A stretch of DNA of 64,000 bases. Source: Bordetella ansorpii. GTDB taxonomy: Bacteria; Pseudomonadota; Gammaproteobacteria; Burkholderiales; Burkholderiaceae_B. Within the stretch, counting starts at the first letter, position 1. Each line of letters opens with the position of its first letter. The notes below the pieces were generated by a model. The model was not told where the DNA came from, did not search any database, and saw only the letters and a program-made list of their open reading frames with translations. This document shows, piece after piece, positions 8,307 through 18,500 of the stretch. A program made the position numbers and the translations under genes. The DNA lies in the NCBI RefSeq assembly GCF_900078315.1, contig NZ_FKBS01000014.1, positions 959,141 through 1,023,140 of the forward strand, given 5' to 3'.

Positions 8307-9182
8307 TCACCTGCCCAGATAGACTTCGATGACGCGCGGATGCGCCTGCACGGCGGCCATCGTGCCTTCAGCCAGTACCGAGCCCTCGTGCAGCACCGTC
8401 ACCTTGCCCGGCCCGGCGATCTGCGTCACGAAATCCATGTCGTGCTCGACCACCATCAGCGAATGCCTGCCGCGCAGCTCGTTCAGCAGCTCGCCGGTGC
8501 GTTCTGTCTCGGCGTCGGTCATGCCGGCCACGGGCTCGTCCAGCAGCAGCAGGCGCGGTTCCTGCATCAGCAGCATGCCGATCTCCAGCCACTGCTTCTG
8601 GCCGTGCGACAGGAGACCCGCGGGCCGCGCGGCATGCGCGCGCAGGCGGATCAGGTCCAGCGTCTGTGCGATGCGGTCGCCCTGTTCGCTGGACAGGCGC
8701 GAGAACAGCGTGGGCCGTACGCGCTTGTCGGTCTTCATCGCCAATTCCAGGTTCTCGAACACGCTGTGCTGTTCGAACACCGTGGGCCGCTGGAACTTGC
8801 GGCCGATGCCGGCATGCGCGATGTCGGCCTCGGACAGCGTGGTCAGGTCGATGGTCTGGCCGAAATACGCGGTGCCCGAGGTGGGGCGCGTCTTGCCGGT
8901 GATGACGTCCATCATGGTCGTCTTGCCCGCGCCGTTGGGGCCGATGATGCAGCGCAGCTCGCCCACGCCGATGTCCAGCGTCAGCTGGTTCAGCGCCTTG
9001 AAGCCGTCGAAGCTGACGGTGATGTCTTCCAGGTACAGGATGGCGCCGTGCGTGGTGTCCAGTCCGCCCGCGCTGACGCGGCCGTAGCTGGCGTCGCCGC
9101 CCGCGCCGCCCTGCAGCGCGGCATCGTCGGCATCGGCCATCATCACCTCGTCCATGTGCGAGGGGCGGTTCGGGGCGTTCAT
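8307..9182 (-). CDS. urtD: urea ABC transporter ATP-binding protein UrtD
   Basis: The 291-residue protein starts with about 45 variable residues, then ILYLEDITVSFDGFKALNQL leads into the ABC domain. Walker A is GPNGAGKTTMMD, the signature region is GLLSHGQKQWLEIGMLLMQE, and Walker B is LLLLDEPVAGMTD with the switch His in VVEHDMDF. The SHGQKQWLEIGMLL form of the signature motif is specific to UrtD, the LivG-like ATPase. GAAGGGA 7 nt upstream selects the ATG at 9182 over one at 9206. It follows urtC by 64 nt and pairs with UrtE to drive urea import. Confidence 0.95.
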   Translation of the reverse strand: MNAPNRPSHMDEVMMADADDAALQGGAGGDASYGRVSAGGLDTTHGAILYLEDITVSFDGFKALNQLTLDIGVGELRCIIGPNGAGKTTMMDVITGKTRPTSGTAYFGQTIDLTTLSEADIAHAGIGRKFQRPTVFEQHSVFENLELAMKTDKRVRPTLFSRLSSEQGDRIAQTLDLIRLRAHAARPAGLLSHGQKQWLEIGMLLMQEPRLLLLDEPVAGMTDAETERTGELLNELRGRHSLMVVEHDMDFVTQIAGPGKVTVLHEGSVLAEGTMAAVQAHPRVIEVYLGR

Positions 9183-9246
9183 GTATGTCCCTTCGTGGCG
9201 CGGCATGCCTGTTCTCCAAGGGAAGGTTCGGGATGGCCGGGCGCGT

Positions 9247-10404
9247 TCATGCCTTCTGCTCCCGGGCGTGCACCGGTGCGCGCCGTTCCTGCCAGCGGCG
9301 CGCGCAGCGGCGCGCCAGCCCCACGATGCCCTGCGGCAGGAACAGCGTGACCAGCACGAAGATCAGGCCCAGCGCATACAGCCAGAACTCGGGCGCCACG
9401 CTGGTGAACCAGGTCTTCAGGCCGTTGACGACACCCGCGCCGATGATGGGGCCGACCAGCGTGCCGCGCCCGCCGGTAGCGACCCAGATCACCATCTCGA
9501 TGGAGTTCTCGGTGGACATCTCGCCCGGGTTGATGATGCCCACCTGCGGCACGTACAGCGCGCCGGCGATGCCGCACATCACGGCGGACAGCGTCCACAC
9601 GAACAGCTTGAAGCCCAGCGGCTCGTAGCCCAGGAAGCGCAGGCGGCTTTCCGAGTCGCGCACGGCGGTCAGCACGCGGCCCAGCTTGGATTGCGTGACC
9701 ATGCGCGCCACCACCAGCGAGCCGGCCAGCGCCAGCAGCGTGATCCAGTACAGCGCGGCGCGGGTCGAGGGCGCGGTGATGTCGAAGCCCAGGATGCGCT
9801 TGAAGTCGGTGAAGCCGTTGTTGCCGCCGAAGCCCGTGTCGTTGCGGAAGAACAGCAGCATGGCCGCGTAGGTAAGCGCCTGCGTGATGATCGAGAAGTA
9901 CACGCCCTTGATGCGCGAGCGGAATGCGAAGTAGCCGAACAGGAAGGCCAGCACGCCCGGCACCAGCACCACCAGCAGCATGGCGTAGGCATAGTGCTCG
10001 GTGAACGCCCAGTACCAGGGGTATTCCTTCCAGTTCAGGAACACCATGAAGTCGGGCAGGTCGCTCTGGTAGACGCCGTCGCGGCCGATGGCGCGCATCA
10101 GGTACATGCCGTGCGCGTAGCCGCCCAGGGCGAAGAACAGGCCGTGCCCCAGCGACAGGATGCCGGCGTAGCCCCACACCAGGTCCAGCGCCAGCGCGGC
10201 CAGGGCATAGCACATGAATTTGCCGGCCAGCGCCACCATGTACGAGGACACGTGCAGGGCATGGCCCGGCGCGAAGAACAGGTTCAATGCGGGCAGCAGC
10301 GCCAGCAGGCCGGCCACGATGGCCAGCGCCAGCCAGGCGCGCGGCGCAAACAGCGGCCGGTGCGCGCAGGCCAGCAGATCGGGAGGAAACGAGTCGGATT
10401 TCAT
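9247..10404 (-). CDS. urtC: urea ABC transporter permease UrtC
   Basis: This 385-residue LivM-type permease has about nine or ten hydrophobic segments. LDLVWGYAGILSLGHGLFFA and RSRIKGVYFSIITQALTYAA are strongly conserved UrtC signatures, as is the periplasmic-loop segment FRNDTGFGGNNGFTDFKRIL. The ATG at 10404 overlaps the urtB stop (ATGA, 10401-10404), so the two permeases are translationally coupled. An open frame continues upstream into urtB in another register, but that part is only a shadow. UrtB and UrtC form the membrane channel of the urea transporter. Confidence 0.95.
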   Translation of the reverse strand: MKSDSFPPDLLACAHRPLFAPRAWLALAIVAGLLALLPALNLFFAPGHALHVSSYMVALAGKFMCYALAALALDLVWGYAGILSLGHGLFFALGGYAHGMYLMRAIGRDGVYQSDLPDFMVFLNWKEYPWYWAFTEHYAYAMLLVVLVPGVLAFLFGYFAFRSRIKGVYFSIITQALTYAAMLLFFRNDTGFGGNNGFTDFKRILGFDITAPSTRAALYWITLLALAGSLVVARMVTQSKLGRVLTAVRDSESRLRFLGYEPLGFKLFVWTLSAVMCGIAGALYVPQVGIINPGEMSTENSIEMVIWVATGGRGTLVGPIIGAGVVNGLKTWFTSVAPEFWLYALGLIFVLVTLFLPQGIVGLARRCARRWQERRAPVHAREQKA

Positions 10405-12035
10405 TCGACGCTCCGGCCGCGCGGGGCGAACAGGCCTTGCGGCCGCTTCTGGACGAACAGCACGATGAGGATCAGGATGGTGATCTTGGCCATGACCGCG
10501 CCCGCGTAGGGTTCCAGGAACTTGTTGACGCCGCCCAGGCCCAGCGCCGCGATCACCGTGCCGGCCAGTTGGCCCACGCCGCCCAGCACCACCACCATGA
10601 ACGAATCCACGATGTACCCACGGCCCAGGTCGGGGCCCACGTTGCCCAGCTGCGACAGCGCCACGCCCGCCAGGCCGGCGATGCCCGAGCCCAGGCCGAA
10701 GGCCAGCATGTCGATGCGGCCCGTGGGCACGCCCACGCAGTCGGCCATGCGGCGGTTCTGCGTGATGGCGCGCACGAACAGCCCCAGGCGCGTGTGGTTC
10801 AGCAGCAGCCACACGAAGAACACGACCAGCATGGCGAAGACTATGATGGCGATGCGGTTGTAGCTGAGCACCAGCCCGCCCATCACGGTCATGCCGCCCG
10901 ACATCCAGCTGGGATTGCTGACCTCGACGTTCTGCGCGCCGAACAGCGTGCGCACGGTCTGCATCAGCATCAGGCTGATGCCCCACGTGGCCAGCAGGGT
11001 TTCCAGCGGCCGTCCGTACAGCCAGCGGATCACGGTGCGCTCCAGCGCCATGCCGACCAGCGCCGTCACCACGAAGGCCGCGGGCAGCGCCGCCACCACA
11101 TACCAGTCGATCCAGCCCGGCAGGTACTGGCGGAACACGGTCTGCACCATGTAGGCGGTGTAGGCGCCGATCATCAGCAGCTCGCCGTGCGCCATGTTGA
11201 TCACGCCCATCAGCCCGAAGGTGATGGCCAGGCCCAGCGCGGCCAGCAGCAGCACGCTGCCCAGGCTGACGCCATAGAAGAGATTGCCCGCCCATTCCAG
11301 CGTGGCCATGTGCCGGTCGATCGCGCGCAGCGCGGTCTCGGCGGCCGCTCGCACGCCGGCGTCGGGTTCGGCGTGGCCGCCGTCGGCGTTGGTCTGCACC
11401 AGCGCCGCCAGCAATGGCCGGAAGGCCGCGTTGCGCGTTTCGCCCAGGGCCTGCGCGGCGGCGCGGCGCAACGCGGGATCGTCCGAGGCCAATTGCAGGC
11501 GGGCCTGCGCGGTTTCGAGCGCGCCGCGCACCTGCTCGTCATTCTCGCGCTTGATCGCCTCGGCCAGCAGCGGCAGGCGGCTGGCGTCGCTGCTCTGCTG
11601 CAGGCGCTGCGCGGCGGCCAGGCGTTCGGCGGGCGCCTTGGAATAGAGTTGGGAAGTCGCCAGCGCGCCGCTGATGGCGCGGCGCAGGCGGTTGTTGATC
11701 ATGACGCTGTCGGCGTCATCGGGCCTGGCTTGCGGTTGCCCGGTGGCGGCGTCCAGCGTCTGTCCGTCCTCGCGTTCGATCATGACGCGGCCGGCGGGCG
11801 TGGCCAGCAACTGGCCGTCGCCCAGCGCCTTCAGCACCTCGGCCGCCTGGGGATCGGGCAGGCGGCCCAGGCGGTCGATGGTGTCCAGTTTGGCGTCGGT
11901 CTCGTCGCCGGCCAGGGGGGCCAGCAATGCCGGGTCCAGGCCCTGCGCGCCGGCGCTGGCGGCCAAGGCCGCCAGGCCGAGCGCGCAGCCCAGCAGGAAC
12001 CGGCCCATTCGGCCGGTGAGTGCCGCAAGTCGCAT
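10401..12035 (-). CDS. urtB: urea ABC transporter permease UrtB
   Basis: The 544-residue protein has a cleavable-type signal (residues 1-30, ending ASAGAQG), then a long soluble periplasmic region of about 215 residues with helical repeats, as in other long UrtB proteins. The LivH-like permease domain follows from about residue 250: NLFYGVSLGSVLLLAALGLA, ITFGLMGVINMAHGELLMIG and later RAITQNRRMADCVGVPTGRI. The conserved INMAHGELLMIGAY segment is diagnostic. It lies 21 nt after urtA and overlaps urtC by 4 nt. Confidence 0.95.
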   Translation of the reverse strand: MRLAALTGRMGRFLLGCALGLAALAASAGAQGLDPALLAPLAGDETDAKLDTIDRLGRLPDPQAAEVLKALGDGQLLATPAGRVMIEREDGQTLDAATGQPQARPDDADSVMINNRLRRAISGALATSQLYSKAPAERLAAAQRLQQSSDASRLPLLAEAIKRENDEQVRGALETAQARLQLASDDPALRRAAAQALGETRNAAFRPLLAALVQTNADGGHAEPDAGVRAAAETALRAIDRHMATLEWAGNLFYGVSLGSVLLLAALGLAITFGLMGVINMAHGELLMIGAYTAYMVQTVFRQYLPGWIDWYVVAALPAAFVVTALVGMALERTVIRWLYGRPLETLLATWGISLMLMQTVRTLFGAQNVEVSNPSWMSGGMTVMGGLVLSYNRIAIIVFAMLVVFFVWLLLNHTRLGLFVRAITQNRRMADCVGVPTGRIDMLAFGLGSGIAGLAGVALSQLGNVGPDLGRGYIVDSFMVVVLGGVGQLAGTVIAALGLGGVNKFLEPYAGAVMAKITILILIVLFVQKRPQGLFAPRGRSVE

Positions 12036-12056
12036 GGCTGCGCCCTTTTTCTGCGT

Positions 12057-13310
12057 TTACAGGCCTTGCTTGCTTTCGTTGCCGGGGATGAACGGGCTCC
12101 ACGGCTGGGCGCGGATCGGGCCCTTGCTTTTCCAGACCACATTGAACTGGCCGTCTGCCTGCACTTCGCCGATGTACACGGGCTTGTGCAGGTGATGGTT
12201 GCTCTTGTCCATCTCGATGGTGTAGCCGTCCGGCGCCGTGAACTTCTGGCCGCCCATGGCCGCGATCACCTTGTCGACGTCGGTGGTCTTGGCCTGCTCG
12301 ACCGCCTGCTTCCACATGTGGATGCCGATATACGTGGCTTCCATCGGGTCGTTGGTGACGGCGGTGGCCGCGTTCGGCAGGTTCTTGGCTTTTGCGTAGT
12401 CCTTCCACTTCTTCACGAACTCGGCGTTGACCGGATTCTTGATCGACTGGAAGTAGTTCCACGCGGCCAGGTGGCCGACCAGCGGCTTGGTATCCACGCC
12501 GCGCAGTTCTTCTTCGCCCACCGAGAAGGCGACGACCGGCACGTCGGTGGCCTTCAGGCCCGCGTTGCCCAGTTCCTTGTAGAACGGCACGTTCGAGTCG
12601 CCGTTGATGGTGGAGATCACGGCCGTCTTGCCGCCTGCCGCGAACTTCTTGATGTTCGCCACGATGGTCTGGTAGTCGGAATGGCCGAACGGGGTGTAGA
12701 CCTCGTCGATGTCGCTGTCCTTCACGCCCTTGGAGTGCAGGAAGGCGCGCAGGATCTTGTTGGTGGTGCGTGGGTAGACGTAGTCGGTGCCCAGCAGCAC
12801 GAAGCGCTTGGCGCCGCCGCCGTCTTCGCTCATCAGGTATTCCACGGCGGGGATGGCCTGCTGGTTGGGCGCGGCGCCGGTGTAGAACACGTTCTTCTCC
12901 AGTTCTTCGCCCTCGTACTGCACGGGGTAGAACAGCAGGCCGTTCAGTTCCTTGAAGACCGGCAGCACCGACTTGCGCGACACCGAGGTCCAGCAGCCGA
13001 ACACCACGTCGACCTTGTCCTGGCTGAGCAACTGGCGGGCCTTCTCGGCGAACAGCGGCCAGTTCGAGGCCGGATCCACGATCACGGGTTCGAGTTTCTT
13101 GCCCATCACGCCGCCCTTGGCATTGATTTCGTCGATGGTCATCAGCGCGACGTCCTTCAGCGACGTTTCCGAGATGGCCATGGTGCCGGACAGCGAATGC
13201 AGGATGCCGACCTTGATGGTGTCGGCCGCCGCCGCGGTCGACACCCATCCCCCAGCCATGGCCAGCAGGCTGGCCGCGGTGAGTTGTTTGAGGACTAGTC
13301 TGCGTTGCAT
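12057..13310 (-). CDS. urtA: urea ABC transporter substrate-binding protein UrtA
   Basis: The 417-residue precursor has a Sec/Tat-like signal (MQRRLVLKQLTAASLLAMAG with AAAAD near residue 29), then DTIKVGILHSLSGTMAISET, the start of a type-1 periplasmic binding fold. FGCWTSVSRKSVLPVFKELN, LLFYPVQYEGEELEKNVFYT and DPMEATYIGIHMWKQAVEQA are UrtA-specific. AGGAGT lies just upstream of the ATG at 13310; a longer open frame reaching 13568 lacks support. It is the first gene of urtABCDE and binds urea in the periplasm. A leader of about 124 nt separates it from the predicted sigma-54 promoter at 13445-13461. Confidence 0.96.
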   Translation of the reverse strand: MQRRLVLKQLTAASLLAMAGGWVSTAAAADTIKVGILHSLSGTMAISETSLKDVALMTIDEINAKGGVMGKKLEPVIVDPASNWPLFAEKARQLLSQDKVDVVFGCWTSVSRKSVLPVFKELNGLLFYPVQYEGEELEKNVFYTGAAPNQQAIPAVEYLMSEDGGGAKRFVLLGTDYVYPRTTNKILRAFLHSKGVKDSDIDEVYTPFGHSDYQTIVANIKKFAAGGKTAVISTINGDSNVPFYKELGNAGLKATDVPVVAFSVGEEELRGVDTKPLVGHLAAWNYFQSIKNPVNAEFVKKWKDYAKAKNLPNAATAVTNDPMEATYIGIHMWKQAVEQAKTTDVDKVIAAMGGQKFTAPDGYTIEMDKSNHHLHKPVYIGEVQADGQFNVVWKSKGPIRAQPWSPFIPGNESKQGL

Positions 13311-13444
13311 GGTGACTCCTGTGATAGAGGCCGGTTCGTGCCGGCATGCGTGTTTTCCGAGAAGGGAACGACTACCCGACGGTCCGCGGGGGGTGCCTCT
13401 GCCGACCCACAGGCAGCGGATCGAGTGCGGACCTTGGGGACAAA

Positions 13445-13461
13445 AGCAAGACCCATGCCAA
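13445..13461 (-). promoter_or_regulatory. predicted sigma-54 promoter of urtABCDE
   Basis: Read on the minus strand the site is TTGGCATGGGTCTTGCT, which agrees with the sigma-54 consensus YTGGCACGRNNNTTGCW at every fixed position except one (T for C). The -24 GG and -12 GC are correctly spaced. Transcription would start near 13434, about 124 nt before the urtA start. NtrC-like sites lie 90-130 bp upstream, a normal enhancer distance. Confidence 0.7.
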
Positions 13462-13550
13462 TACGTCGAAAACCGTATGTCCTCCAGGGCGAGAGCGCGT
13501 CGGGGGTGGGATAACCCGGGTCGCGGAGCGCCCTTCTTTTTGGTGCAGAA

Positions 13551-13589
13551 GGCATGGGTTCGGTGCATGAAATGCTCGTATTTGGTGCG
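13551..13589. promoter_or_regulatory. pair of NtrC-like enhancer sites between divergent promoters
   Basis: Two 17-bp sites resemble the NtrC consensus TGCACC-N5-GGTGCA: GGCATGGGTTCGGTGCA at 13551-13567 (right half perfect) and TGCTCGTATTTGGTGCG at 13573-13589 (three changes in twelve fixed positions). Their centres are 22 bp apart, two helical turns, which suits cooperative binding. They lie between the two sigma-54 matches, about 90-130 bp upstream of the urt promoter and about 100-140 bp upstream of the atzF promoter, so one enhancer could serve both. Confidence 0.55.
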
Positions 13590-13687
13590 TCTCTCGCGCC
13601 ATCGCTGGATTTCTGGAAAGCGGTCGAAATGTGATTTCCGCTCTCAAGATCCTTTCAAACAGGGATATTTCGCGGACAACGCCAGAT

Positions 13688-13704
13688 TTGGCATGGCTGT
13701 TGCT
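13688..13704 (+). promoter_or_regulatory. predicted sigma-54 promoter of the urea amidolyase operon
   Basis: TTGGCATGGCTGTTGCT matches the sigma-54 consensus YTGGCACGRNNNTTGCW with a single change, the same C-to-T change as in the facing urt promoter. GG falls at -24 and GC at -12. Transcription would start near 13715, about 28 nt before the allophanate hydrolase ATG. Confidence 0.72.
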
Positions 13705-13742
13705 TAGTGAATCCATACTTGAATCCCAGATGGAATCCTTAA

Positions 13743-15572
13743 ATGAACGCCAGCACAGATACGCAGTCCCGGTCCGGGTGGACCGTTGCTCAATGGCAGC
13801 AGGCCTATGCGGCGGGCGCCACGCCTGGTGATCTGCTGGCCTCTTATCTAGAGCTCGATCCGCAGGACAATGCGTGGATCGCCAGGCTGGATGAGGGGCG
13901 CCTGGCGGCGCAGTTGCGCGAGTTGGACGAACGGCTGCAAGCCGTGGGTGGCGATCTGGCCCGGTTGCCGCTGTACGGCGTGCCGTTCTCCATCAAGGAC
14001 AACATCGATGCGGCCGGTTGGCCGACGACCGCAGGCTGCCCCGAGTTTGCGTATCTGCCGGCGCAGGACGCGACCGTCGTCGCCCGGTTGCGCGCGGCGG
14101 GCGCGGTGCTGGTGGGCAAGACGAACCTGGACCAGTTCGCCACGGGGCTGGTGGGGACGCGATCTCCGTTCGGTCCGGTGGCAAACAGCTTCGACCCGGC
14201 ATACGTCAGCGGCGGATCCAGCTCGGGTTCGGCATCGGTCGTGGCGCGAGGGCTGGCGGTCTTCTCGTTGGGTACGGATACGGCCGGCTCGGGCCGCGTG
14301 CCGGCGGGATTCAATAATCTGGTCGGGCTCAAGCCCACGCGGGGCTGGCTCAGCACGGCGGGCGTGGTGCCGGCCTGCCGCACACTGGACTGCGTCTCCG
14401 TGTTCGCACTGACCGTGAGCGACGCGAGCCTGGTCGCCGGGATTGCCGGCGGACATGACCGCCGGGATCCTTACTCGCGTATCCGTCCGGATTCGGCACT
14501 GCCCTGGCCGAGTTCGCCCCGCCTGGCCGTGCCGGCCCATCCCGAGTTCCACGGCGACGAACAGGCGCGCCGCGCCTTCGAGCAATCGCTGAAGGACCTG
14601 CAGGCACTGGGAGCGGTCATCGAGCCCATCGACTTCACCCCATTCACGGAGCTGGCCGAACTGCTTTATCAGGGACCGTGGGTGGCAGAGCGGTTCTGCG
14701 CGGTGGAAAGCCTGTGGCGCAAGCAACCCGAGGCCATTCATCCCGTGGTGCGGTCCATTGTCGAGCAGGCATCGCGGTATACCGCCGCCGACGCTTTCCG
14801 GGCGGAATATCGCCGCGCCGAACTCACGGCCGTCATCCACGCCGCGCTGTCCGGTTTCGATGCCCTGGTGGTGCCGACCTCCCCGTCGATCTACACCATC
14901 GAGCAGTTGCTGGCCGATCCCATCGCCTTGAACTCGCGGCTGGGTTACTACACCAACTTCGCCAACCTGGCCGATCTGAGTGCGCTGGCGCTGCCCGCCG
15001 GCATGCGCGAGGACGGATTGCCCACGGGCATCACGCTGATCGGCGCCGCGTGGCAGGACGACGCGCTGGCGGTCTTTGGCCGCCTCTGGCAGGCCAGCCG
15101 CGCCTTGCCGCTGGGCGCCACTGGCGTGCCGGCGCCTGCTGCCGAGCCCGCCTTCAATGGGCCGCAGACAGGCACGATTCGCGTCGCCGTGGTGGGCGCC
15201 CACCTGACCGGCATGCCGCTGAACCATCAACTGACCTCGCGTGGCGCGGTGCTGGCCGAACAGACCATGACCGCCCCGTCCTATCGCCTCTACGCGCTGG
15301 CCAACACCACGCCGCCCAAGCCGGGCCTGGTGCACAGCGAGCACGGCGCATCCATCGTCGTCGAGCTGTGGGACGTGCCCGCCGCGGCCTTCGGCAGTTT
15401 CGTGGCCGAGGTACCCGGGCCGCTGGGCATCGGCACGCTGGAACTGGCCGATGGCCGTCTCGTCAAGGGATTCATCTGCGAACCGCGTGCGCTGGCGGGC
15501 GCGCGCGACATCACCGAATTCGGTGGGTGGCGGGCGTTCATCGCCAGCCTGAACACCACGACGGCGCGTTGA
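13743..15572 (+). CDS. atzF: allophanate hydrolase
   Basis: The 609-residue amidase-signature enzyme converts allophanate to ammonia and CO2, the second half of ATP-dependent urea breakdown. The Ser-cisSer-Lys triad is visible: Lys85 in PFSIKDNIDA, Ser159 in YVSGGSSSGSAS and Ser183 in TDTAGSGRVPAG, with the same spacing as in Pseudomonas AtzF. After about residue 460 the C-terminal allophanate-hydrolase domain follows (VVGAHLTGMPLNHQLTSRGA, then KPGLVHSEHGASIVVELWD and FICEPRALAGARDITEFGGW), so this is a full-length rather than amidase-only version. The ribosome site is weak (GGA 9 nt upstream). Urea carboxylase follows after 20 nt. Confidence 0.95.
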   Translation: MNASTDTQSRSGWTVAQWQQAYAAGATPGDLLASYLELDPQDNAWIARLDEGRLAAQLRELDERLQAVGGDLARLPLYGVPFSIKDNIDAAGWPTTAGCPEFAYLPAQDATVVARLRAAGAVLVGKTNLDQFATGLVGTRSPFGPVANSFDPAYVSGGSSSGSASVVARGLAVFSLGTDTAGSGRVPAGFNNLVGLKPTRGWLSTAGVVPACRTLDCVSVFALTVSDASLVAGIAGGHDRRDPYSRIRPDSALPWPSSPRLAVPAHPEFHGDEQARRAFEQSLKDLQALGAVIEPIDFTPFTELAELLYQGPWVAERFCAVESLWRKQPEAIHPVVRSIVEQASRYTAADAFRAEYRRAELTAVIHAALSGFDALVVPTSPSIYTIEQLLADPIALNSRLGYYTNFANLADLSALALPAGMREDGLPTGITLIGAAWQDDALAVFGRLWQASRALPLGATGVPAPAAEPAFNGPQTGTIRVAVVGAHLTGMPLNHQLTSRGAVLAEQTMTAPSYRLYALANTTPPKPGLVHSEHGASIVVELWDVPAAAFGSFVAEVPGPLGIGTLELADGRLVKGFICEPRALAGARDITEFGGWRAFIASLNTTTAR

Positions 15573-15592
15573 GCGAACCAGGAGCGACAGAC

Positions 15593-18500
15593 ATGTTCGA
15601 TACCGTATTGATCGCCAACCGTGGCGAGATCGCCGTGCGCGCCATCCGCACGCTCAAGGCGCTGGGCATCCGCAGCGTAGCCGTCTATTCCGATCCGGAC
15701 CGCGATGCGCCGCACGTGCGCGCCGCGGACGTGGCCGTGGCGCTGGGCGGCGAGAAGGCCGCCGACAGTTACCTGCGCATCGACGCGTTGCTGGACGCCG
15801 CGCGCCGGACCGGGGCGCAGGCGATCTTCCCCGGCTATGGTTTCCTGTCCGAGAGCGCCGAGTTCGCCGAGGCTTGCGAGGCTGCCGGCATCGCCTTCGT
15901 GGGGCCGACGCCGACGCAGATCCGCGAGTTCGGCTTGAAGCACCGTGCCCGCGAACTGGCGGCGGCCGCGGGCGTGCCCATGACGCCCGGCACGGGTCTG
16001 CTGGATAGCCTGGACGACGCGCTGACGCAGGCCGAGCGCATCGGCTATCCGGTCATGTTGAAAAGCACGGCGGGCGGTGGCGGCATCGGCCTGTCGCGTT
16101 GCGCCGATCCCGCTGAACTGCGCGCCGCCTTCGAGGGCGTGCAGCGCATGGGCACGCATTTCTTTCGCGATGGCGGCGTCTTCATCGAGCGCTACGTGGA
16201 CGGCGCCCGCCACGTGGAGGTCCAGATATTCGGCGACGGCCAGGGGCGCGTGGCCGCGCTGGGCGAGCGCGACTGCTCGGTGCAGCGGCGCAACCAGAAG
16301 GTGATCGAGGAAACCCCGGCGCCGCTGTTGCCCGCGGCCACGCGGCAAGCCCTGCTGCAGGCCGCGGTGCGGCTGGGCGAGTCGGTGTCCTATCGTTCCG
16401 CCGGCACGGTCGAATTCATCTACGACGGCGCCCGCGACAGCTTCTATTTCCTGGAAGTGAATACGCGCCTGCAGGTCGAGCATCCCGTCACCGAGTCGGT
16501 CACCGGGCTGGATCTGGTGGCGTGCATGCTGCGCGTGGCCGCGGGCGATCTGGACTGGCGGGCGATGCAGGTGCAGCCCGCCGGCGCCTCGATCGAGGTG
16601 CGCCTGTATGCCGAAGATCCGTTGCGCCAGTTCCAGCCTTCGCCGGGTGTGCTGACCGAGGTGCGCTTTCCGGCCGATGCCCGGGTGGATGGATGGGTCG
16701 AGACAGGCACCGAGGTGCCTGCCTTCTACGATCCGTTGCTGGCCAAACTGATCGTGCACGGCAAGGACAGGCAGGAGGCCCTGGACCGCCTGTCCGACGC
16801 ACTGGCGCGGACACGCTTGCAGGGTATCGCCACCAACCTGGACTATCTGCGGCAGATCGTGGACGACTCCGGCTTTCGCGAGGGCAAGGTCTCCACGCGT
16901 TTCCTGGAATCGTTCGCCTACCGCCCCGCCGCGGTCGAGGTGCTGCAGGCGGGCACCTACACCAGCATCCAGGACTATCCTGGCCGCACAGGTTATTGGG
17001 ACATCGGCGTGCCGCCTTCCGGGCCCATGGACGACTATGCCTTCAGGCTGGCCAACCGCATCGTGGGCAATGCGCCGGAGGCGGCCGGGCTGGAAGCTAC
17101 CCTGGCCGGCCCGGCGCTGCGCTTTCACTGCGACACGGTCATCGCGCTGACGGGAGGGGAGTGCGCCGCCATGCTGGATGGCCAGCCTGTGGAGATGTGG
17201 CGGCCCATCGCCGTGCGCGCGGGCCAGACGCTGGAGACGGGCCGGGTGTCCAGCGGATGCCGCGTCTACCTGGCGGTGCGCCAGGGATTCGATGTGCCGG
17301 TGTACCTCGGCAGCCGCTCGACGTTCGCGCTGGGCCAGTTCGGCGGACATGCCGGCCGCATCCTGCGCATGGGAGACATGCTGCCGCTGGGCAGGGCAGA
17401 CTCGCGGCTGTCCGATGCCCCCGCCGCCACGCGCGCGCCGCAGGCGCCTGCCGCGGACCTGGCTCCAGAGTACGGTAGCCACTGGGAGATCGGGGTGCTG
17501 TACGGCCCGCATGGCGCCCCTGATTTCTTCACGCGGGAAGCCATCGATGCCTTCTTCTCCGCTGATTGGGAGGTGCACTACAACTCGAATCGCCTGGGCG
17601 TCCGGTTGACGGGGCCCCGGCCGACCTGGGCGCGCCAGGACGGTGGCGAAGCGGGGCTGCACCCCTCGAACATCCATGATTGCGAGTACGCGGTCGGCAG
17701 CATCAACTTCACCGGAGACAGTCCGGTGATTCTGACGCGCGACGGTCCCAGCCTGGGCGGGTTCGTCTGCCCCGTGACCATCGCCCGTGCGGAACTGTGG
17801 AAAGTGGGCCAGGTCAAGCCGGGAGACCGGATCCGCTTCAAGCGGATCGACTATGCGCAGGCCGTCGCGCTGGAGCGTGCGCAGGATGCCAGTATCGAGG
17901 GCCTGACGCGCGTGCGGCTCGACGTGCCGGCTGCCGGGGGCGAGGCGGCCACGATCGTCGCCAGCCTGCCAGCGGCGCCGGGTCGGCCGGCGGTGGCCTA
18001 CCGGCAGGCCGGGGACGGCTATCTGCTGCTGGAGTACGGCGAGAACGTGCTGGACCTGGCGCTGAGGCTGCGCGTGCATTTGCTGATGCAGGCGTTGCAA
18101 GCCGATCCGATACCGGGTGTGGAAGAGTTGTCGCCCGGCGTGCGCTCGCTGCAGATCCGCTACGAAGGGCGGCGGATCGCGCAACCGGAGCTGGTGGCCC
18201 GTCTGCTGGAGATCGAGCAGTCGCTGCCCGACGCGTCGCAGGTCAAGGTGCCCACGCGTGTCGTGTACCTGCCCATGGCTTTCGAGGACAGCGCGACGCT
18301 GGGCGCGGTCGACCGTTATCGCGAGACCGTGCGCGCCCAGGCGCCGTGGCTGCCGAACAACGTGGATTTCATCCAGCGGATCAACGGCCTGTCGTCGCGA
18401 GAGGAGGTCAGGCGCATCGTGTTCGAGGCCAGTTACCTGGTGATGGGCCTGGGCGACGTCTATCTGGGTGCGCCGTGCGCGGTGCCGATCGATCCGCGCC

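Noticed and set aside
10287..13298. 1003-codon open frame on the plus strand
   Set aside because: It spans three recognised urt genes in antisense and has only shadow composition (His, Gln, Arg-rich).
13311..13434. Possible guanidine (ykkC-type) riboswitch in the urtA leader
   Set aside because: The leader has a short hairpin near the middle, but I could not find the conserved ykkC or mini-ykkC motifs; sigma-54 and NtrC sites explain control better.
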